From: Acidimicrobiaceae bacterium | GTDB lineage: Bacteria > Actinomycetota > Acidimicrobiia > Acidimicrobiales > RAAP-2 | Assembly: GCA_003142095.1 (NCBI GenBank) | Contig: PLON01000017.1 | Span: forward strand, 4,651-68,650 | Length of the DNA: 64,000 nt | Direction: 5' to 3' | Shown: piece by piece, positions 17,063-24,843 of the stretch | How the letters are laid out: each line of letters begins with the position of its first letter | How positions within the stretch are numbered: the first letter of the stretch is position 1 | Notes under the pieces: generated by a model | The model's input: only the letters and a program-made list of their open reading frames with translations | Database searches by the model: none | What the model was told of the DNA's origin: nothing | Program-made: the position numbers and the translations under genes

Positions 17063-18691
17063 TTAGCGCCTGAGAACTGGCGCGCCCACGGGGGTTGCTT
17101 CGCTCAATGCCTCACGCGCGTGGTAACTCGATCGGGTTAACGGCGACGACTGCACGTGGCGAAGCCCGAGACGCCTTCCGCGCTCGGCAAGATCCTCAAA
17201 CTCCGACGGTTCCCAGAATCGTGCGACGGGCAGGTGGCGTTCAGTGGGTCGCAGATACTGACCAATGGTGACGATCTGAACGCCGACAGCGGCTAAATCA
17301 CTCATCGTTTCTTCAACCTCGTCGACGGTTTCGCCGAGACCGACCATGAGTCCCGACTTCGTTGTGAGCCCCGCGTGGGCGCTTCGAGCGAGCACGGTGA
17401 GAGAACGCAGGTAACCCGCACTCGGACGAACCGCTCGTTGCAAGCGAGCGACCGTTTCGATGTTGTGATTCAACACGTCGGGCCGTTCGTCGAAAAGAAT
17501 CTGCAACGAGTCTGAGTCACCGCGCAGATCACTGGTCAATACTTCGACGTCCGTGCTCGGTGAGCGCTCTCGAATGGCCCGCACGCTCGCCGCGATGGCG
17601 GCCGCTCCCCCGTCGTCGAGGTCGTCGCGCGCGACACAGGTGATGACAGCGTGAGCCAGTTTGAGTCGAACCACGGCCTCGGCAACTCGCTCCGGCTCCG
17701 TTGGATCGAGGGCGAAGGGTTTACGAGTGTCAACGAGACAGAAACCACACGCGCGCGTGCACCGTTCTCCGTTCACCATGAACGTCGCCGTTCCCGCGGA
17801 CCAGCACTCGAAGATATTGGGGCATCCCGCCTCTTCGCAGACCGTCACGAGACGCAGGTCTTCGGTCAACTTGCGCAGAGATTGATACTCACTTCCCATA
17901 CGGGCTTCGATACGTAGCCACTCGGGCTTTCGCGTCGCGATCGAGAGACCGGCGTCCGGGTCGACGCCGGCCTTACGGAGACGGCGAATCAGTGGCCGCT
18001 CGTCCGACGTGGTGGCCGCGCTGCGATCAACTTTCGCGACGCGAGACACTTCGTTGAGTTCGCGATCGAGTTCTTCGCCCAGCAGATTCTCCACCTCGAG
18101 CGCGGTGACGTAAAGCCCGAGTGAGGTGAGTGACGCCACGGGCTTATCGGGAATGCCACAAGGCACGATGGCCCGAAAACCTTCCAGGTCAATGTCGACG
18201 TTGAGCGCCACTCCGTGCAGCGTGCGACGCACACCGTTCGCGTTACGCTCGGTACGCACGCCCACCGCGGCAATCTTCGCCGGATGCGTCGCCAGATTCG
18301 CCCACACGCCGGGATATCCCTCGAGCCGACCAACTTCACCGAGTTGTCCTTCGGGGTCGACACGTCGGACCGTTGAAATCACGGCGTCTTCGAGATGGCG
18401 AACGTGCGACTTGCCGGCCGCGGGGTCGTCGGCGACGGTGACGATCGCCCACGCGACCACCTGTCCGGGAGCGTGGTACGTCACGTCTCCCCCGCGATCG
18501 GCGTCAATGACAACGGCGTTCAACTCGGCTGGTGGCACCAGGAAGTGTTCGTCGAGCGTTCGTACGCCACGCGTATAGGTCGGCGGATGCTCGAAGAGCA
18601 AGACGTAGTCGTCACTCGCCTGCAATAACGCTCGTTGGAGATCATTCGCTTCAGCGAAGGAAACTCGTCCGAGGTGGCGACGTCGCAACAT
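17063..18691 (-). CDS. lipBA: fused octanoyltransferase-lipoyl synthase (LipB-LipA)
   Basis: One 542-residue protein carries both steps of lipoate synthesis. Residues 1-210 are LipB: 'RGGDVTYHAPGQ', Lys139 in 'PAKIAAVGVR' and catalytic Cys178 in 'IVPCGI'. Residues 225-542 are LipA: auxiliary cluster Cys285/290/296 (CEEAGC...C), radical-SAM cluster Cys311/315/318 (CTRACGFC) and the C-terminal 'RSSYHA' with the serine cluster ligand. LipB attaches octanoate to a lipoyl domain and LipA inserts two sulfurs. It starts directly after the stop of the E2 gene, its likely substrate. No stop or frame change lies between the domains. Confidence 0.95.
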   Translation of the reverse strand: MLRRRHLGRVSFAEANDLQRALLQASDDYVLLFEHPPTYTRGVRTLDEHFLVPPAELNAVVIDADRGGDVTYHAPGQVVAWAIVTVADDPAAGKSHVRHLEDAVISTVRRVDPEGQLGEVGRLEGYPGVWANLATHPAKIAAVGVRTERNANGVRRTLHGVALNVDIDLEGFRAIVPCGIPDKPVASLTSLGLYVTALEVENLLGEELDRELNEVSRVAKVDRSAATTSDERPLIRRLRKAGVDPDAGLSIATRKPEWLRIEARMGSEYQSLRKLTEDLRLVTVCEEAGCPNIFECWSAGTATFMVNGERCTRACGFCLVDTRKPFALDPTEPERVAEAVVRLKLAHAVITCVARDDLDDGGAAAIAASVRAIRERSPSTDVEVLTSDLRGDSDSLQILFDERPDVLNHNIETVARLQRAVRPSAGYLRSLTVLARSAHAGLTTKSGLMVGLGETVDEVEETMSDLAAVGVQIVTIGQYLRPTERHLPVARFWEPSEFEDLAERGRRLGLRHVQSSPLTRSSYHAREALSEATPVGAPVLRR

Positions 18692-19900
18692 CTATCGCTC
18701 GCTCTCGAGATCCATCCCCGCGAGCAGTTCGCCCACCCGTTCCAAGTATTTCGCGGCGCCCGTCGGTTCGCAGACCCGATGATCGAAGGAGAGTCCGAGC
18801 ACGAGACGACGACCAACCTCGAGACTTGTTCCGTCACTAGCCACGACCGGCACGACGCGCACGGCGCCCATGGAGAGAATCGCCACTTCGGGTTGAATAA
18901 TGATCGGCTTTGCCCACAGTGTGTGCGCGGTCGGTGCACCGGCAATGGTGAAGGTGCCACCCATGAGATCGTCGGCCGTCAGTTGGCGCGATCCGAGCCG
19001 ATCGTCGAGTTCGTTTACTCGTCGCGCGAGTGCCCGCAGGGTCAAGCCCGCCGCGGCGTAAACGACCGGCACCAGCATGCCGTCATCGGCGATCGCACGG
19101 ATGACGCCCAGATTGACCGTGCGGTGAAGAACCAGTTCGTCCCCCGAATACGTAGCGTTCAAGAATTCAAACTCCGCGAGTGCGCGCACGGCCGCGAGAC
19201 TGACCACCATCTCGTCGCTGATCGACTCGCCGTCGCGCGTGACGCGACCGAGTGCCTCCAGTTTGGCGAAGATGGCTCCGTCTACTTCAACGGCGACGAA
19301 GCCGTGCGGCGTGCCCTGGCTAGAGACCGACATGTGCTGGCCCATGCGACGTTGTCCGTTACTGAGGGGAAGGACAACCTCTTCGGTGGGGCCCTGGGCG
19401 ACGGCTCGCTCCGCATCGCGACGAGTAATCGACCCACCGGGACCAGTACCACGCAAACTCGACGCTTCGACACCGCCATCGTTCAAGATTCGCCGCACCA
19501 CGGGCGAGACCACCACGCCGGACGAGGCGTCAGCGGTTGCGGCAGTTGCCGGCGTGGCCAGGGAGGCAGGAGTAGGGGGCGCGGTGGTAGTTGACGCAGT
19601 AACGGGCTCAGTCGCCGCCTCCGGGGTGTTTGGCGGTGCGTTCTGCGCCGAGGCACTCGCCCCAACCGACTCATCGATGACGGCGACGCGTGACCCCGTT
19701 TCCACGGTGTCGCCCTCAGCCGCAATGATCTCTATTAAGACACCGGCGGCGGGTGAGGGCATCTCTGAGTCAACTTTGTCCGTCGACACTTCGAAGAGTG
19801 GCTCATCGCGGGCGACGACGTCACCCACCTTCTTGAACCATTGCGTGATGATTCCTTCGGTGACGGACTCACCCAACGAGGGAAGGGTGACGTCAGTCAT
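18692..19900 (-). CDS. sucB: 2-oxoacid dehydrogenase E2 (dihydrolipoamide acyltransferase)
   Basis: The core of a 2-oxoglutarate, pyruvate or branched-chain dehydrogenase; it moves the acyl group from E1 to CoA. From the ATG at 19900 the order is a lipoyl domain (residues 1-76, lipoyl Lys42 in 'STDKVDSEMP'), an Ala/Pro/Thr-rich linker, an E3/E1-binding domain ('SPVVRRILNDGGV') and the catalytic domain ending 'SFDHRVCEPTGAAKYL'. The catalytic histidine is present, but the usual DG after it is EP. It sits between the lpd/propeller genes and lipBA in one operon. Which dehydrogenase it serves is not decided by sequence. Confidence 0.88.
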   Translation of the reverse strand: MTDVTLPSLGESVTEGIITQWFKKVGDVVARDEPLFEVSTDKVDSEMPSPAAGVLIEIIAAEGDTVETGSRVAVIDESVGASASAQNAPPNTPEAATEPVTASTTTAPPTPASLATPATAATADASSGVVVSPVVRRILNDGGVEASSLRGTGPGGSITRRDAERAVAQGPTEEVVLPLSNGQRRMGQHMSVSSQGTPHGFVAVEVDGAIFAKLEALGRVTRDGESISDEMVVSLAAVRALAEFEFLNATYSGDELVLHRTVNLGVIRAIADDGMLVPVVYAAAGLTLRALARRVNELDDRLGSRQLTADDLMGGTFTIAGAPTAHTLWAKPIIIQPEVAILSMGAVRVVPVVASDGTSLEVGRRLVLGLSFDHRVCEPTGAAKYLERVGELLAGMDLESER

Positions 19901-21030
19901 GACACGCGCACCAGGACTGGCTGGCGCACTTTGGTGCCGGGGACGGTGAAGTTGACGGCCCACACGGTTCCGTGAGCCGCCGCCACACCTTCAAGAGATT
20001 GCATGAACGGTGAGGACACGATCGTAGAACGACCAGAAACGATTCCGACACGAACAAGACATTCCTGTGAGTTTGAATGACCTCTGCTGGCGGCGAAATA
20101 CACGCTACCGTTCTCCACGGCATCCAGACCGCTCGGCGAGAGTAAGACATGAACATCGTGTGGGAGGATGATCCGGGTGTCTCGGCCAGTCGTGAGATTG
20201 ATTCGTTCGAGACCCTTCTCGTCTTCAACCCATAGATTGGTGCCGTCGTACGCAATCGGCATGCCAGCCTTGACGCCAGGAAATCTGACCTTCGTCACGA
20301 CTCCGGTGTCCATGGAGACGCGAACCAAGAAATTCAGGCCCGTACCGACGGTGGACCCCGTACTGTTGGTGGACGCACTCAGCCATACATAACGCGCGTC
20401 GGCAACCATGTCAGGTCCCAACGGCACACCACTAAGCACGGGTGACGTGATTGTTGAGACTGCCAAGGTCGTAGTGTTCACCCGAATGATTCCCTGTTCG
20501 CCCGAAATCCAGACGTAGCCACCAGCCAAAACAGTCGGGGCGCCGTTGGTCACTATTTTCGCTCGAATGGACGCCGGAATCTTGACACCTGTGACGGCCA
20601 AGGTTGCCGTGTTGATACGAAGGAGTGACCAATTTAGACCATTGCTTATCGCGCCGTTCATCACCCAGACGTAGCGTCGAGACGTCATGATACTCAATGG
20701 CACGGAGATGAGGGGGCTGGTGATGGACTTAGTGGCTCCGGTGGCGACGTCAATGCGTACAATCTTCTCACCGTGATTGCTACCGGTTATGCGGTAAGGG
20801 AGTACACCTGCGTCCGAAATCCAGACGTACTGTCCTTGTGCCGCAAGACCCCTCGCCGCGACGACACCAGTGTGCGAATAGGCCGTGACAACTGGAGCTC
20901 CTTGTGCGTACGCCAACGAGCCCAGCACACCCGCCACAGCGAGCGCTGCGCCGACGCTCACTCGCGCAACGTGGCTTCCTATCTCCGACCTGGATCTCTG
21001 GGGATATTTGCGAACCGTGACGTCAGCCAA
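19897..21030 (-). CDS. membrane-anchored/secreted beta-propeller protein, function unknown
   Basis: A 377-residue protein with a signal or anchor helix (residues 23-45, 'VGAALAVAGVLGSLAYAQGA'). About six to seven repeats of the form 'ARYVWLS/GGYVWISG...LVRVNTTT' follow, as in SMP-30/NHL or Vgb-like propellers. The TTG start lies inside the end of lpd (8-base overlap) and the stop overlaps the E2 ATG (ATGA), so it is embedded in the lpd-E2-lipBA operon although it is predicted to act outside the cytoplasm. No catalytic motif is evident. Similar propeller features occur in the gene at 49.5 kb. Confidence 0.75.
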   Translation of the reverse strand: MADVTVRKYPQRSRSEIGSHVARVSVGAALAVAGVLGSLAYAQGAPVVTAYSHTGVVAARGLAAQGQYVWISDAGVLPYRITGSNHGEKIVRIDVATGATKSITSPLISVPLSIMTSRRYVWVMNGAISNGLNWSLLRINTATLAVTGVKIPASIRAKIVTNGAPTVLAGGYVWISGEQGIIRVNTTTLAVSTITSPVLSGVPLGPDMVADARYVWLSASTNSTGSTVGTGLNFLVRVSMDTGVVTKVRFPGVKAGMPIAYDGTNLWVEDEKGLERINLTTGRDTRIILPHDVHVLLSPSGLDAVENGSVYFAASRGHSNSQECLVRVGIVSGRSTIVSSPFMQSLEGVAAAHGTVWAVNFTVPGTKVRQPVLVRVS

Positions 21031-22438
21031 TGTGCAGCCCTCGACCGGCGAGTGCGAGGAGAGTTTCGCCGAACGTCTCCGAGAGCGACGGGTGCGGCTG
21101 AATCAGCGCGGCCGCCTCTTCGGCGGTGGCCTCCCAGTTGACGGCGAAGTAACCGGCCCCAAGTTGTTCCGTCACCCACGGTCCGGCCATATGAACGCCA
21201 AGAATCTGTCCGCCCGAACCATCGGCTCTCTTCTCGGCAATGATCTTCACGACACCTTCGGTGTCACCGATGATCTGCGCGCGCGAGTTTCCGCCGAAGG
21301 GATCCTTCTTTACGACGACGTCGTAGCCCTTCTCCTTCGCAGCCGCCTCGGTGAGACCGACGAAAGCGACTTCGGGGTTCGAGTAAATCGCCCACGGCAC
21401 GCGCTCGTAGTCAACGGGCATGGCCGGTTCGCCAAGGATCGTCTTGACCGCGACGATCGCTTCGGCGAATCCCACGTGAGCGAGCTGGGGTGTGCCGGCC
21501 ACGACGTCACCGACCGCAAAGACGTTCGCGGCTGCAGTGCGCATGTAACTGTCGGCGACGACGAAGCCACGCTCGTCAATGACAACGCCGGTGCCCTCGC
21601 CGAGGAGACCCTCGGTGCGGGGACGACGTCCGACGGACATGACGACCATGTCGGTCTCAACGCTGTCGCCGCCCTCGATGGCGATCGTGGTCGAACCCTT
21701 CTTTGGCGTGTGACCGGTGATCTTTACGCCGGTACGAATATCGATGCCACGCTTCTTGAACGAGCGGTTGACGACGCTCGCCACCTCGGTATCACAGCCC
21801 ACCAGAATTGAGGGAAGGGCCTCAAGAACGGTCACCGACGTCCCCATGTCGGAGAGCAGTGAGGCGAACTCACAGCCAATAGCCCCACCACCGATGACGG
21901 TGGCGCGCTTGGGCAGAGCGGTGAGATCGAGGAACTCGTCGGACGTCACGACGATCTTGCCGTCAATGTCAAAGCCCGGGAGAGTGCGCGGAACGGAACC
22001 GGCCGCCAGAATGACGTTGGCGCCCTTCGCGACAACTCCGGCGTCGGCACCATCAACGACCGTGACCGTGAGGTCTTGGTCGAGTCGACCGGTCCCTTGG
22101 AAAATGGTGACTTTTCGACCCTTCAAAAGACCCGAGAGGCCCTTGAACAACCGGTCGACGATCTCGTTCTTGCGCGCTTGGCTGACCGAGAAGTCGACCG
22201 TCACGTCCTTGGTGTCGATCCCGAAAGCTGAGGAGTGCTCGACGGTGCGACGAACGTGAGCGGTTTCGAGAAACTCTTTGGCCGGAACGCAACCGCGGTG
22301 CAGGCACGTACCGCCGACCTTGTCGAGTTCGACGATCGCGATGTTGAGACCGGCCGCGGCGCCGTAGAGAGCGGCGGCGTAGCCACCGGGTCCTCCGCCA
22401 ATAACGACCACGTCGAACTGCTGGACCTCGTTAACCAC
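21023..22438 (-). CDS. lpd: dihydrolipoyl dehydrogenase (E3)
   Basis: Reoxidises dihydrolipoamide of E2 (or the glycine-cleavage H protein) with NAD+. The FAD motif 'GGGPGGYAAAL', the redox disulfide 'GGTCLHRGCVPAK' near residue 40, the NAD motif 'GGGAIGCEFASL' near 170 and the C-terminal 'HPSLSE' with the active-site His/Glu are all present. I chose the GTG at 22438 because a GAAGGGAAAG ribosome site precedes it; the ORF-track start is upstream. It is the first gene of the lpd-propeller-E2-lipBA operon. Confidence 0.95.
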   Translation of the reverse strand: MVNEVQQFDVVVIGGGPGGYAAALYGAAAGLNIAIVELDKVGGTCLHRGCVPAKEFLETAHVRRTVEHSSAFGIDTKDVTVDFSVSQARKNEIVDRLFKGLSGLLKGRKVTIFQGTGRLDQDLTVTVVDGADAGVVAKGANVILAAGSVPRTLPGFDIDGKIVVTSDEFLDLTALPKRATVIGGGAIGCEFASLLSDMGTSVTVLEALPSILVGCDTEVASVVNRSFKKRGIDIRTGVKITGHTPKKGSTTIAIEGGDSVETDMVVMSVGRRPRTEGLLGEGTGVVIDERGFVVADSYMRTAAANVFAVGDVVAGTPQLAHVGFAEAIVAVKTILGEPAMPVDYERVPWAIYSNPEVAFVGLTEAAAKEKGYDVVVKKDPFGGNSRAQIIGDTEGVVKIIAEKRADGSGGQILGVHMAGPWVTEQLGAGYFAVNWEATAEEAAALIQPHPSLSETFGETLLALAGRGLHIG

Positions 22439-22517
22439 AATCTTTCCCTTCGGTTGAACAGCCAAATCCCCCGCCGAGAAATCCTAATGTTTTTAGGCTT
22501 CGTCCCTTACGGTGAAA

Positions 22518-22955
22518 CTACGAGTGACGCGCGCGTTGCGAGTCGGCGGCGGCCGTTGCCAGGCCGTCGACGAAGTCGTTCATGAGATCGCCCGAATGGC
22601 CCTTCACCCACGAGAAGGCGACCGGGCGACCGCCCTCGAGCACGAGCGGGACGAGCGCCTCCCAGAGGTCACGATTCGCGACCGGCTGCCCCTTCGAGTT
22701 CTTCCAATTGCGCCTCTGCCACCCGACGTACCACTGGTCGTGAAAACATTTCACGACGTAGTTCGAGTCGCTCACGATCTCGACGGCGCCCTCGGAGTGC
22801 TCCAGCAGAGCCTCTATGACCGCCATCACCTCCATGCGTTGGTTCGTCGTGTGGGGATTCGAGCCACTCGCGAAGTCGTCTTGCCCACTCGCCCACGCCC
22901 AGCCGCCGGGACCAGGGTTACCGCGGCAGGCGCCGTCGGTATAGATGCGGATCAT
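22518..22955 (-). CDS. rnhA: ribonuclease HI
   Basis: Cleaves the RNA strand of RNA-DNA hybrids, for example at Okazaki primers and R-loops. The 145-residue protein has the full carboxylate set: 'YTDGACRGNPGPGGWA' (first Asp), 'NQRMEVMAV' (Glu), 'VSDSNYV' (Asp) and 'NDFVD' near the end (Asp). It also has the basic-protrusion-like 'WQRRNWKNSKGQPVANRDLW'. Its ATG overlaps the stop of the Rrf2 gene (ATGA), so the two are cotranscribed. The 79 bp to lpd hold nothing clear. Confidence 0.94.
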   Translation of the reverse strand: MIRIYTDGACRGNPGPGGWAWASGQDDFASGSNPHTTNQRMEVMAVIEALLEHSEGAVEIVSDSNYVVKCFHDQWYVGWQRRNWKNSKGQPVANRDLWEALVPLVLEGGRPVAFSWVKGHSGDLMNDFVDGLATAAADSQRARHS

Positions 22956-23410
22956 ATGACGCGCGTAATCCAGGCGTCCGGGTCCTCGGTGAAGCGCGTC
23001 ACGACCGGCGGCAGATCACCACGCAGAACCTGGCCGAGCGTGACGTGTTCGAGCACTTCGCGAAGCGTTCCACGAACGGCTACCCACACGTCTCGCAGGT
23101 GCTTCGCTTCGCCCTCGTAAATGAGCGTCTCGGGGCGCATGCCGCGAACCCCGGCCAATGGTCCGCTCACCACGCGAAGGATGTCCGCGATCGTGATCGT
23201 GTCGGGGTCGCGGGCGAGTTTGAACCCGCCTTCGGGACCTCGTTGGCTCGTCACCAGTCCCCCGCGTCGAAGGTCGCTCAAAATCGCCCCCAGGAATTTG
23301 GCCGGCAGATCCTGCTCGTGGGCCAGATGGTCGGCACTCACCGAGACGTCGCTCGCCGCCAGCGTTAAGAGCGCACGAATGGCGTACTCGGCCTTGGCGG
23401 GAATCTGCAT
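22952..23410 (-). CDS. Rrf2-family transcriptional regulator without cluster cysteines
   Basis: A winged helix-turn-helix repressor-like protein of 152 aa starting 'MQIPAKAEYAIRALLTLA'. The recognition region 'LPAKFLGAILSDLRRGGLVTSQRG' and wing 'GGFKLAR' are classic Rrf2. The protein contains no cysteine, so unlike IscR, NsrR or RsrR it cannot ligate an iron-sulfur cluster through Cys. I chose the ATG at 23410; a CAGAAT box lies 6 bases upstream. It is divergent from thiE by 67 bp and overlaps rnhA. SUF genes lie 3-13 kb away, but a regulatory link is only a possibility. Confidence 0.87.
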   Translation of the reverse strand: MQIPAKAEYAIRALLTLAASDVSVSADHLAHEQDLPAKFLGAILSDLRRGGLVTSQRGPEGGFKLARDPDTITIADILRVVSGPLAGVRGMRPETLIYEGEAKHLRDVWVAVRGTLREVLEHVTLGQVLRGDLPPVVTRFTEDPDAWITRVI

Positions 23411-23416
23411 TCTTAC

Positions 23417-23422
23417 ATTCTG
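23417..23422 (-). promoter_or_regulatory. weak -10 box (CAGAAT) of the Rrf2 gene
   Basis: CAGAAT ends 6 bases before the ATG at 23410. It deviates from TANNNT at the first base, so support is weaker than for the other leaderless sites. Confidence 0.3.
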
Positions 23423-23464
23423 CCGCACGGACCCCTCGGGCGTGGTCGTTGGAGGGCGAACTTC

Positions 23465-23470
23465 TAGGGT
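23465..23470 (+). promoter_or_regulatory. -10 box (TAGGGT) of thiE
   Basis: TAGGGT ends 7 bases before the GTG start at 23478, without a ribosome site. Confidence 0.5.
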
Positions 23471-23477
23471 AGTCAGT

Positions 23478-24119
23478 GTGTTTGACCTCGCCACGCGCCG
23501 TCTCTACCTCTGCGTGGGCGTACGCGAAGACATAAGTGAGTTCCTGCCGGCGGTGCTGCGCGGTGGCGTCGACGTCGTTCAACTGAGGGAAAAGACCCTC
23601 GACCTTGAGGTACAGCGCGTCGCGGCACTCCTCATGGAACCGATCTGTCATGCCTTCAACGTGCCCTTCATCGTCAACGACTCACCCGAACTCGCGGCCG
23701 ACGTCGGCGCCGACGGGGTACACGTCGGCCAAGAGGACGTCAGTGTCGAACGGTGCCGCGAGGTGCTGGGCGACGCGGCCATCGTCGGTCTGTCCACTCA
23801 TTCGTCGGACGAGTTCGAAAACGCGCTCCTGGAAGACGCCTCGTACTTCAGCGCGGGACCCATCGAGCCCACGCCCACGAAGCCGGGCCGTAGCGGCACC
23901 GGTATCGACTACGCGGTCGCGAGCCAAGTACGAAGTCCTCGACCCGTCTTCGTCACGGGTGGCGTCAACGCAACCAACGTGGGTCTACTCGTCGCAGCGG
24001 GGCTTCGCCACTTCGTCGTGGTGCGCGCGCTCACCGAGGCGAGCGACCCCGAAGCGTCGGCGCGAGCGATTCGCCTGGCGCTCGATAACGCCCTAGCGAT
24101 GACGGTCGAGCCAACCTAA
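23478..24119 (+). CDS. thiE: thiamine-phosphate synthase
   Basis: Couples HMP-PP and thiazole phosphate to thiamine phosphate. The TIM-barrel signatures are clear: 'VDVVQLREK' near residue 30, 'FIVNDSPELAADVGADGVHVGQED' around 70-93 (diphosphate and Mg2+ site), 'STHSSDEF', 'FSAGPIEPTPTKPG' and 'VFVTGGVN'. The protein is 213 aa from the GTG at 23478; the upstream ORF-track region is shadow. No other thi genes are in the window and no TPP riboswitch fits in the 67-bp gap. Its 3' end overlaps the hydrolase gene on the other strand by 27 bases. Confidence 0.92.
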   Translation: MFDLATRRLYLCVGVREDISEFLPAVLRGGVDVVQLREKTLDLEVQRVAALLMEPICHAFNVPFIVNDSPELAADVGADGVHVGQEDVSVERCREVLGDAAIVGLSTHSSDEFENALLEDASYFSAGPIEPTPTKPGRSGTGIDYAVASQVRSPRPVFVTGGVNATNVGLLVAAGLRHFVVVRALTEASDPEASARAIRLALDNALAMTVEPT

Positions 24120-24839
24120 GAGCGTCGCCACCATCCGAGGGTCGGCGCGCAACTGATGACCGGCCCCCTGAATGAGTCGCAGTTCGGCGCGCCCGTCGGC
24201 CGCGGCCACGAGGTCACGCGCATCCGACGCGGGCACCTCAATGTCATCGGTGCCGTGTCCGATCAAGAGACGACGCGGTGGGAGCTTCGCAATCGCGTCC
24301 GTGGGATCAATGTCCAAGATGTCCTTGTAGAGCGCGTCGGGCGCCAGCAGATCGCTTTCATTGCCCACGACTCCCGAAATCTGAACGGCGCGGTGGATCT
24401 CTTTGGGCGATCCGCACCACGCTTTTAGATGTGCTGGCGCCGCAAACGTGGCAACGCCTCTCACCCGTTCGTCGTTGGCCGCGACCGCGAGCGCGAGTGA
24501 CCCCCCGAAGCCAAATCCCGCGAGCGACACACGAGGCTCGCCCTCGGCGACGCGGTCGAGGATCGTCGCAAGATCTTCTCGCCACTTCGTGGCGGAGAAC
24601 GTCCCAGTGCTGCCGCCCACGCCCGACAATGTGCCGGTCGCGACCAGCCACCCCGATTCGTTGGAGACGTGCTCGGCAAGTTCGGGCAACAACCCGGCCG
24701 CCTGACGTCCCATGCCCACCAGTCGTGGCAACCCGTGCACCAGCACGAGGACGTGACCGACGACCGGTCGCGCGTTCGAGTTTGAGATTCGTAGATCGAG
24801 TAGCGACGTGCCGCTCGTCAGCTGCTCGTGGACGAGCAC
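24093..24839 (-). CDS. alpha/beta-hydrolase fold protein lacking the nucleophile serine
   Basis: A 248-residue alpha/beta-hydrolase. The oxyanion-region 'LVLVHGLPRLVGMGRQA' near residue 30, the acid 'GTDDIEVPASDA' near 198 and the histidine 'GAGHQLRADP' near 226 fit the fold. At the nucleophile elbow the sequence is 'LAGFGFGGSLAL', that is GxGxG where GxSxG is expected. The codon there is GGC, so this is not a reading-frame artefact. It may be a non-catalytic or altered member. It lies 4 bases after the acyl-CoA dehydrogenase gene and is probably cotranscribed. Confidence 0.75.
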   Translation of the reverse strand: MLVHEQLTSGTSLLDLRISNSNARPVVGHVLVLVHGLPRLVGMGRQAAGLLPELAEHVSNESGWLVATGTLSGVGGSTGTFSATKWREDLATILDRVAEGEPRVSLAGFGFGGSLALAVAANDERVRGVATFAAPAHLKAWCGSPKEIHRAVQISGVVGNESDLLAPDALYKDILDIDPTDAIAKLPPRRLLIGHGTDDIEVPASDARDLVAAADGRAELRLIQGAGHQLRADPRMVATLLGWLDRHR

Positions 24840-24843
24840 GAAG

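Noticed and set aside
22439-22517. CCTAA/TTAGG mini-hairpin between rnhA and lpd as a riboswitch or terminator
   Set aside because: Only 5 bp and AT-rich with no further structure.
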